Shown: positions 1-5,666 of the stretch, piece by piece
Layout: the number at the start of each line of letters is the position of its first letter
Numbering within the stretch: the stretch's first letter is position 1
Assembly (NCBI GenBank): GCA_946531785.1
Contig: CAMNAT010000118.1
Location: 1 to 6,781 of the forward strand
DNA length: 6,781 nucleotides
Direction: 5' to 3'
Source of the DNA: an uncultured Oscillospiraceae bacterium
GTDB taxonomy: Bacteria > Bacillota > Clostridia > UBA1381
Made by a program: the position numbers and the translations under genes
The notes under the pieces: model-generated
What the model was told of the DNA's origin: nothing
The model's database searches: none
The model's input: only the letters and a program-made list of their open reading frames with translations

Positions 1-2448
1 CAGGGACGGCTCATCATAGGTCCGTATTACACGCTTGCGGAGGAGTTTTCGATCTCGCATGAATCGCTTGTGCGAAATCTCATATTCGGAAAGAAAACCG
101 TTGAAAAATACGGAGGGAAATATCCGACTGTGGCATACACCCCATCTTCATGGGGACAGACAGGGCAGTATCCGCAGATCCTCTCATCGTTTGGGATACG
201 CTATATGATGTTTTATAGGGGCATATCACACCATGAGGCTCCCGCGGAATACATATGGCGCGCTCCGGACGGAACAGAGATACTTGCAAGCCGGTTCGCG
301 CTATACTGCCGATATAACTGGTACTATCAGGTTCACAGAGCGGTGACAAGGGACAGAGTATGGAATAAGGATTATAAATGGGGCGAATATGACGAGGTCC
401 CGTTCCGCCGCGCGGACGGCTTTGTCGGTCCGGCGGTCAACTATGATCTGAAATCTCCGGCTGCGAATTATGATAAAACAAATCTGAAGCAGGCAATACT
501 TGATATGCTCGAAGAGGAAAAGGGACATTTCACAACACCGGTATTTCTCGGGATGAACGGGCATGATATATCCGTAGGCTACCCGCGCGAAAGCGAGGTA
601 ATAAAGGACGCGAACGAGCTGTTTAAGGGTGAGATAGATATTGAGCATACAGACCTTGAAGGATTCTGGGCTGATGCGGAAAAATATCTTGATAAGGATA
701 AGATGACGGTGCTCACCGGAGAACGCCGTGCGTATCTGAAAACAGGAAGGTGGACATATCTTTTCCCGGGAACGATAAGCGCAAGAACATATCTGAAGCA
801 GCAGGATTTTGCGGCATATACTGAGCTTTGCTATATAGCCGAGCCGCTCAACGCAATAGCCGGAAACGACAGCGCAAAATATCTTGAGCGCGGCTGGCGT
901 TATCTCTTGTCAAATCACAGTCATGACGCGAACGGCGGCTGCGCTCCCGACAGCGTATGCAAGGATATGGAGTACCGCTACAGAAAGACAAAGGATATAG
1001 CTGAGATAGTGTCAGAGGATGCTATGGCATATATAGCTAAAAACCTGTCCCCGAAGGGACAGGCGGAGGATGTTGTTCAGCTTGTTGTATATAACACACT
1101 TCCTTATGAGCGCGGTGCGATAGTCCCGCTCGATATCGAGGTGCCGGCACAGCTCGGCAAGGGTATCGAGATAGACGGAGCAAGGCTCCAACCGATACAA
1201 AGCGAAAAATCAAGTATATTCATCGACAACATATGGGATGTGCCGACTATACTTGACAGCTGCCATCATAGATTATACGCACAAATAGATAGCATTCCGG
1301 CTATGGGGTATAAGGTGCTTGAGATAAATGGAAAGCCGGATAAGCTGCAGAAACGGCCGGGAATAGCTGCAAACGGCATACTTGAAAACGAATATATAAG
1401 AGCAAGCGTAAATAACGACGGGACGATAGATGTGCTTTATAAGCCCACAGGGAGAATGTACAACGGGCTTAACTATTTCACCTCACAGGGCGAGGTAGGA
1501 AACGCGTGGAAGCATGAGAGCCCGGAGTTCGATAAGAAATACAAAAGCTGCCTCTCTCAGATATATACTGCCGAAAGCGGCGAATTATCGGGTACGATAG
1601 TATGTGAGGGAGACTTTGCTGTACCTGAAAGCTGCGAAACGGATATATATACGAATATACATATAAAGACAAGCTATACATTGGATAAGGGCGCGGACTA
1701 TATAAAGGTTAAGACCGAGGTGAACAATACCGCAAAGGATCATTGGCTTAGAGTTAATTTCCCGACAGGGATAAAAACCGACTATTCATATTCTGACAGC
1801 CACTTTGACATAGTAAAGCGTGATATAGCCATACCCGACAGCACCGGCTGGGTAGAGCAGGCATTCGGGACGCAGCCGCTAAGGACATTTGCGGCGGTGT
1901 GTGACGGCAGGGACGGCTTTGCAGTAATGCCTGAGGGATTGTTTGAATACGAGGTGTTTGACGACAGCACAATGGCGCTCACTCTTATCCGCGCTTGCCG
2001 CATAAAGCTTGCGGTGTCGGAGGAAAAGGTAACGGAGCTTGAGGATGAGGGCATACAGTGCCCGGGCAAGCAGGTATTCCGCTATGCGATGCAGTTTAAC
2101 GAGGGGCGGATAAGCGAGCTGCCGAACCGGGCTGCGGAGCTGTTCACCCCGATAAAATGCGCGGTCTGCGGACGCGGTAAGGGCGACTTGCCGCACGAGC
2201 AGAGCTTATTTGGAATAGATAACAAAAACATACATGTAACAGCTGTAAAGCGCGCCGATGACGGGGATGGTATAATAGTAAGGATGTATAATCCTACTTA
2301 TGAAGAACAGCCGGTCGGGTTTAAATCTGAGCGCGGCATGGATGTTGAGGTCAACAGCATGTCGGAGGAGTTTATAGAGAATACCGATGTAAAAAATATA
2401 GTTGAGCCGAAAAAAATAAAAACATACAGGATCAGGCTTATAAAATAA
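1..2448 (+). CDS. GH38 alpha-mannosidase-like protein, 5'-truncated
   Basis: The reading frame is open from base 1, so the gene begins before the window; the in-frame GTG at 70 lies inside the conserved catalytic domain and is not the start. 815 codons are visible. The first residues (GRLIIGPYYTL) match the GH38 region just after the HxD zinc motif, so roughly 60-100 N-terminal residues are probably missing. Next come a PxxWGQxxQxPQIL segment (142-180), an NGHD motif (556-567, family NGxDH), the helical middle domain with NHSHDANGGC (913-942), whose His at 922 and Asp at 925 fit the zinc-binding HD pair, and C-terminal beta domains from about 1080 to the end. GH38 enzymes remove alpha-linked mannose from oligosaccharides using a zinc-bound Asp nucleophile. 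Here that position (145-147, family PDSFGQ) reads Ser, so activity as a normal retaining mannosidase is uncertain. Whether a signal peptide exists cannot be seen. It is the first visible gene of an apparent operon with the FAD oxidoreductase and HAD genes. The family call is firm; the substrate is unknown. Confidence 0.
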   Translation, partial: QGRLIIGPYYTLAEEFSISHESLVRNLIFGKKTVEKYGGKYPTVAYTPSSWGQTGQYPQILSSFGIRYMMFYRGISHHEAPAEYIWRAPDGTEILASRFALYCRYNWYYQVHRAVTRDRVWNKDYKWGEYDEVPFRRADGFVGPAVNYDLKSPAANYDKTNLKQAILDMLEEEKGHFTTPVFLGMNGHDISVGYPRESEVIKDANELFKGEIDIEHTDLEGFWADAEKYLDKDKMTVLTGERRAYLKTGRWTYLFPGTISARTYLKQQDFAAYTELCYIAEPLNAIAGNDSAKYLERGWRYLLSNHSHDANGGCAPDSVCKDMEYRYRKTKDIAEIVSEDAMAYIAKNLSPKGQAEDVVQLVVYNTLPYERGAIVPLDIEVPAQLGKGIEIDGARLQPIQSEKSSIFIDNIWDVPTILDSCHHRLYAQIDSIPAMGYKVLEINGKPDKLQKRPGIAANGILENEYIRASVNNDGTIDVLYKPTGRMYNGLNYFTSQGEVGNAWKHESPEFDKKYKSCLSQIYTAESGELSGTIVCEGDFAVPESCETDIYTNIHIKTSYTLDKGADYIKVKTEVNNTAKDHWLRVNFPTGIKTDYSYSDSHFDIVKRDIAIPDSTGWVEQAFGTQPLRTFAAVCDGRDGFAVMPEGLFEYEVFDDSTMALTLIRACRIKLAVSEEKVTELEDEGIQCPGKQVFRYAMQFNEGRISELPNRAAELFTPIKCAVCGRGKGDLPHEQSLFGIDNKNIHVTAVKRADDGDGIIVRMYNPTYEEQPVGFKSERGMDVEVNSMSEEFIENTDVKNIVEPKKIKTYRIRLIK

Positions 2449-2470
2449 AGCGATAGGAGAGGATAAGGCA

Positions 2471-3589
2471 ATGAAAATAAACAGCAGCGGTGAGTTTAAT
2501 GTCATAGTAGTAGGCGGAGGCATAGCCGGAGTAAGTGCCGCTGTTTCAGCTGCAAGATGCGGGAAGACCGTTTTGCTTATTGAGAAAAGCGTGAATCTGG
2601 GCGGCTTGGCAACAAACGGTCTCATATCATGGTTTGAGCCGCTTTGTGACGGCAACGGCAATCAGATGATATTCGGTATTTGCGAGGAGCTTATACAGCT
2701 TGCTATAAAATATTGTTTTGACACGCTTCCTGTGGAATGGGGCGGAAAGAATAGGGAAAGGCAAAGGTACGCGTCAAGGTTTTCTCCGACGGTGTTTTCT
2801 TTGGCGCTTGATGAGTATGTTATCTCAAACGGTGTTAAGCTCAGGCTTGATACTTATGCTACATATCCTGTAATGGAGGGGAACCATTGCAGCGGTGTCA
2901 TATGCGAAAGCATAGGCGGACGGGAGTTCTTTAAGGCAGATATCGTAATAGATGCAACAGGAGACGCAAGCATATCCCAAAGAGCCGGGATCCCGACTGT
3001 TGCAGGCGAAAACTATATGACTTATCTGGCGCATATGCTTGATAAGGAAAGCTGTCTGCCCGATAAGGATACAAATTTGATCCGGAAATGGGAGAGCGTA
3101 GGCAGCGACATGTCAGGAAACGGACATCCGAAGGATATGCCTAAAATAATATGCAATTCTGCTGATGATGTAACCGAATATATGCTGTACGGCAAGCTTA
3201 AGCTTTTAGAGCGGTTAAAGAAAAGGGACAGGGATTCCTTTGATATCATGACCATTCCCTCCATGCCGCAGCTAAGGACTATAAGGCGTATCATAGGCGC
3301 AAATGATTTTAATGCGGTAGACGGTATGGAGTTTAAGGATTCTATCGGCAGCTGCGGTGATTTCAGACCAAGCGGGATCGGAAAGCATTATCAGATACCG
3401 TACGGAGCTCTGTATAACCCCGGGTTTGATAATATCCTTGTCTGCGGCAGAATAATTTCCGCGCCGGCAGGTGACGGATGGGAGGTCGCAAGAGTAATAC
3501 CTACTTGTGCTCTTACCGGTGAGGCGGCGGGAAAAGCGGCAGCAGCGGCGATCGGACAGAATTGCGGAGTTGCGGATATCAGGTGCTGA
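2471..3589 (+). CDS. FAD-dependent oxidoreductase (FAD_oxidored / PF12831-type)
   Basis: A 372-residue flavoprotein. The N-terminus has a Rossmann dinucleotide-binding fold: GGGIAG at residues 15-20, followed by LLIEK with Glu38, the acidic residue expected to bind the FAD ribose, and then GGLATNG (44-50). A second FAD-contact motif, DATGD, is at 161-165. The C-terminus carries the family hallmark GRIISAPAGDGWEVARV (326-342) followed by the GEAAGKAA helix (350-357). There is no signal peptide or membrane segment, so it is probably cytoplasmic. The start is supported by AGGAGAGG (2455-2462) eight bases before the ATG. The gene lies 22 bp after the GH38 stop, so co-transcription is likely. Members of this family are often annotated only as FAD-dependent oxidoreductases; the substrate cannot be read from sequence. 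The neighbours suggest a sugar or sugar-derived substrate (inference). At 372 residues it seems somewhat short for the family, but the FAD-binding motifs at both ends are present. Confidence 0.88.
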   Translation: MKINSSGEFNVIVVGGGIAGVSAAVSAARCGKTVLLIEKSVNLGGLATNGLISWFEPLCDGNGNQMIFGICEELIQLAIKYCFDTLPVEWGGKNRERQRYASRFSPTVFSLALDEYVISNGVKLRLDTYATYPVMEGNHCSGVICESIGGREFFKADIVIDATGDASISQRAGIPTVAGENYMTYLAHMLDKESCLPDKDTNLIRKWESVGSDMSGNGHPKDMPKIICNSADDVTEYMLYGKLKLLERLKKRDRDSFDIMTIPSMPQLRTIRRIIGANDFNAVDGMEFKDSIGSCGDFRPSGIGKHYQIPYGALYNPGFDNILVCGRIISAPAGDGWEVARVIPTCALTGEAAGKAAAAAIGQNCGVADIRC

Positions 3590-3621
3590 TCAGATAAGGC
3601 ATTTAAAATGGAGGAAGATGT

Positions 3622-4548
3622 ATGATTAGGGTTCCCCAAAATGATTTTTTCAAAGAAGGAAAAGACGGTGTTAAAAGAATATTAACTCCGGATGATAAAA
3701 AGATAGATATAATCGAATTTGAGGATAAACGCTTGTGCTATGTGAAGAGTGCTTTGGGTTATCCGGCAATATATCCCATGCATGAAACGCACTTTGAGCC
3801 GAAGGCGGAGGCTATACTCATGGATCTTGACGGTACAAGCGTTCATTCAGAGGAATTCTGGATGTGGGTGATCCAGGAAACGACAGCAAGGCTTCTTGGA
3901 AAGCCGGGCTTCAGGACGGAGCCTGAGGATCAGCCCTTTATTTCAGGACACAGTGTGTCGGAGCATTTGCAGTATATGATAGATAAATACGCAAAGGATG
4001 CAAGCCTTGAAAAAGCGCGAGAGTATTACTTTGACATAGTCAATTATGAGCTCAGTGAAATACTTCACGGCAGGGGTAAGCAGGATGCTTTTACGCCCAC
4101 GCCCGGCTTGAAGGAGTTCCTTACGACTGTAAAGAGCGAGGGAATAAAGATAGGACTTGTGACAAGCGGCTTATATGAAAAGGCGATGCCTGAGATAATC
4201 TCGGCATTCCGTCAGCTTGACATGGGTGATCCCGTTGATTTTTATGATGCTATAATAACTGCAGGGCAAGCGCTAAGAAAGGGTCAGACCGGAACACTTG
4301 GCGAGCTTGCACCGAAGCCGCACCCATGGCTTTATGCCGAGACTGCGTGTGTCGGCTTGAATATACCTTTTAAGAGACGGCATAAGGTGCTGGGCATTGA
4401 GGACAGCTCCGCGGGTGTGGTATCGATAAAGCTTGCCGGATTCTCGTGCTGCGGTGTATCGGGCGGAAATATCGATAAAGCGGGTGCGGGAGATATGTGC
4501 GATTACAGAGCGGATAAGCTGTCAGATATACTAAATATTATACTGTAA
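3622..4548 (+). CDS. HAD-superfamily hydrolase, beta-phosphoglucomutase/phosphatase-like
   Basis: A 308-residue protein with all four HAD motifs. Motif I is DLDGT (Asp68 nucleophile, Asp70 acid/base), motif II is LVTSG (Thr181/Ser182), motif III is Lys232 in APKPHPWLY, and motif IV is GIEDSSAG (Glu260, Asp261). About 110 residues between motifs I and II, with a largely helical look, fit a C1-type cap like that of beta-phosphoglucomutase and sugar-phosphate phosphatases. Unusually, motif I does not begin near the N-terminus: about 60 residues precede it (for example KRLCYVKSALGYPAIYP at 37-52). The start is supported by GGAGG at 3610-3614, seven bases before the ATG; two other nearby ATGs (3608 and 3618) are out of frame. 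It follows the FAD oxidoreductase by 32 bp and is the last gene before a terminator. Likely reaction: hydrolysis or isomerisation of a phosphorylated sugar in the cytoplasm, by family analogy; the exact substrate is not inferable. Confidence 0.85.
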   Translation: MIRVPQNDFFKEGKDGVKRILTPDDKKIDIIEFEDKRLCYVKSALGYPAIYPMHETHFEPKAEAILMDLDGTSVHSEEFWMWVIQETTARLLGKPGFRTEPEDQPFISGHSVSEHLQYMIDKYAKDASLEKAREYYFDIVNYELSEILHGRGKQDAFTPTPGLKEFLTTVKSEGIKIGLVTSGLYEKAMPEIISAFRQLDMGDPVDFYDAIITAGQALRKGQTGTLGELAPKPHPWLYAETACVGLNIPFKRRHKVLGIEDSSAGVVSIKLAGFSCCGVSGGNIDKAGAGDMCDYRADKLSDILNIIL

Positions 4549-4576
4549 TTTATGATGGTCAAGGATAGTTGATAAC

Positions 4577-4610
4577 AAAGCCCTTCACTGCTTTTGCTGT
4601 GGAGGGCTTT
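4577..4610 (+). terminator. Hairpin terminator after the GH38-FAD-HAD operon
   Basis: A 12-bp stem (4577-4588 with 4599-4610) contains one G-T wobble (4585/4602) and a 10-base loop (4589-4598). The stem core is GC-rich (AGCCC/GGGCT) and its right arm ends in TTT, but the bases after it (CTGCTGCG) make a weak U-tract. It lies 28 bases after the HAD stop and upstream of the next promoter region, as expected for an intrinsic terminator separating two transcription units. Confidence 0.72.
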
Positions 4611-4652
4611 CTGCTGCGTTCAACATAAATGGTCTATAAAATAACAACATAA

Positions 4653-4695
4653 TTGGCACTAGAAAAAAAGCATATAATGGTATATAATATATAAT
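4653..4695 (+). promoter_or_regulatory. Candidate sigma-A promoter region for the rhodanese-GH3 unit
   Basis: This AT-rich segment holds three perfect TATAAT hexamers (4673-4678, 4683-4688 and 4690-4695). TTGGCA at 4653-4658 matches the -35 consensus at 5 of 6 positions, but sits only 14 bases before the first TATAAT. The second TATAAT has a weaker -35 (TAGAAA, 4660-4665, 4 of 6) at the ideal 17-base spacing, which would place the transcript start near 4695 with a leader of about 25 bases. The region lies between the upstream terminator and the first gene of the next unit. Which pair is used cannot be decided from sequence. Confidence 0.5.
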
Positions 4696-4706
4696 AATGC
4701 TATATC

Positions 4707-4713
4707 AAGGAGA
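4707..4713 (+). promoter_or_regulatory. Ribosome binding site that sets the start at 4721
   Basis: AAGGAGA ends seven bases before the ATG at 4721. The upstream in-frame ATG at 4697 has no Shine-Dalgarno sequence, only AT-rich promoter-like DNA before it. Starting at 4721 also places a Lys-containing, then hydrophobic, signal peptide directly at the N-terminus (MKAGKIILVF). Confidence 0.85.
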
Positions 4714-4720
4714 ATATCCA

Positions 4721-5656
4721 ATGAAGGCGGGAAAAATAATATTGGTATTTATATCGCTGTCATTGCTTCTGGACGGCTCGTTGATGCAGACAGCTTCAGC
4801 GGAGGATGAAGCTGCTAAGCTGACGGTTATAAATGTGTCGTATGATAAAGGGATACTCAGAGGAGTGGAGCTTTTTGACATCACAGCTGCAGAGCTTGAA
4901 GATAACTTGTCTGAGATATCGCCCGGCGCCGATAGCAAGGTGTTTATCTGGGATTCACTTAAAGGACTAAAGCCGTACAGAGAGCCCATGCTTGCGGAGG
5001 ATGATCCGGAGCTCATGACAGCCATTTGGAACGGAAGGAATGTTACACTTACAAAGAACCCATTAACGGGCGAAACCGAAGTGTGGCAAACACTTATAGG
5101 CGATCAAAGAGTCCGGCTCCATGCAGATACCTTTGCATATGATGATACGGGCTATGAATACGGCGGCAAGCTCAATATAAACTGCATAGCCGTATATAAG
5201 AACAGACTGTATGCCGGATGTGACGGCGGCAGAGTGATAGTGTTCACGGAATGCTCAAAGTGTTATCAGCTTCGTAAGTTGTGCGATTTTGATATAAAGT
5301 CAATGGAAATAACCAATGGTATCATGACCATATCGGATGGCATAAGTGAAACGACAATAGATATGTCAGATATCGGCGGGGATTCCATTGAGGCAAACGA
5401 AGCTCTTGAGCTTTACTCAAAGGGCGCGAGGCTGATTGATGTGAGGACGGCAGAGGAGTTTGCCCAAAAGTCATATGCCGGCTCGGTGAATATTCCTCTA
5501 TCGGAGCTTGAAGCCGCGCTTGGCGGATATGAAGCGGATGATGTACTCATATTCTACTGCGCAAGCGGCGGCAGGTCGGCACAGGCTGTTGCCGCAGCAA
5601 AGGCTCTTGGATTTGCAAATGTATATAATTTAGGCAGTATAGATAAATTAATATAA
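4721..5656 (+). CDS. Secreted protein with C-terminal rhodanese domain
   Basis: 311 residues from the ATG at 4721, chosen over the in-frame ATG at 4697 because of its Shine-Dalgarno site. Residues 1 to about 26 form a Sec signal peptide: Lys residues, a hydrophobic core (IILVFISLSLLL) and a likely cut after TASA. There is no lipobox Cys. Residues about 30-90 form a predicted beta-rich domain ending in VFIWDSLKGLKP (Trp77), a signature I associate with modules of large secreted clostridial proteins. Residues about 110-215 are beta-strand-rich and may resemble one propeller-type repeat (INCIAVYKNRLYAGCDGG); they hold Cys155, 167, 178, 181 and 188, including a CxxC (178-181). Residues about 222-311 are a rhodanese domain with IDVRTAEEF, GSVNIPLSEL and the active-site loop YCASGGRSA with Cys280. 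Rhodaneses carry sulfane sulfur on this Cys. The role outside the membrane is unknown. The gene opens an apparent two-gene operon, its stop lying 10 bases before the GH3 start. Confidence 0.85.
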   Translation: MKAGKIILVFISLSLLLDGSLMQTASAEDEAAKLTVINVSYDKGILRGVELFDITAAELEDNLSEISPGADSKVFIWDSLKGLKPYREPMLAEDDPELMTAIWNGRNVTLTKNPLTGETEVWQTLIGDQRVRLHADTFAYDDTGYEYGGKLNINCIAVYKNRLYAGCDGGRVIVFTECSKCYQLRKLCDFDIKSMEITNGIMTISDGISETTIDMSDIGGDSIEANEALELYSKGARLIDVRTAEEFAQKSYAGSVNIPLSELEAALGGYEADDVLIFYCASGGRSAQAVAAAKALGFANVYNLGSIDKLI

Positions 5657-5661
5657 GGAGG
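5655..5661 (+). promoter_or_regulatory. Ribosome binding site overlapping the upstream stop codon
   Basis: AAGGAGG begins inside the TAA stop of the rhodanese gene (5654-5656) and lies five bases before the ATG at 5667. This overlap makes translational coupling of the rhodanese-fusion and GH3 genes likely. Confidence 0.85.
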
Positions 5662-5666
5662 TCAAC

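Larger units (their letters stand above)
4549..4720. other. Intergenic region between the two transcription units
   Basis: These 172 bases contain the hairpin terminator, the AT-rich promoter region and the leader of the rhodanese gene. Between terminator and promoter (4611-4652) nothing recognisable is seen: no riboswitch-like fold or clear operator palindrome. No convincing small gene is present. Confidence 0.7.

Noticed and set aside
70..72. GTG as the start codon of the GH38 gene
   Set aside because: The frame is open back to base 1 and the upstream residues match the conserved GH38 catalytic core, so the true start lies outside the window.
145..147. Sequencing error as the cause of the missing GH38 nucleophile
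   Set aside because: Asp (GAT/GAC) to TCT needs at least two changes in the codon, the frame is intact on both sides, and the neighbouring Phe-to-Trp change suggests a real variant motif.
2206..2661. Minus-strand open frame of 151 codons across the GH38-FAD junction
   Set aside because: It lies antisense to two clearly coding genes, has no recognisable domain, and its hydrophobic stretches are what the complement of this coding DNA would give.
4697..4699. Upstream in-frame ATG as the start of the rhodanese-fusion gene
   Set aside because: It has no ribosome binding site and sits within or just after the promoter; the ATG at 4721 has AAGGAGA at good spacing and yields a clean signal peptide.
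4670..4700. AT-rich GCAT...ATGC stretch as an operator palindrome
   Set aside because: Only the outer four bases pair cleanly; the interior symmetry fails without bulges and reflects repeated TATAAT-like sequence.
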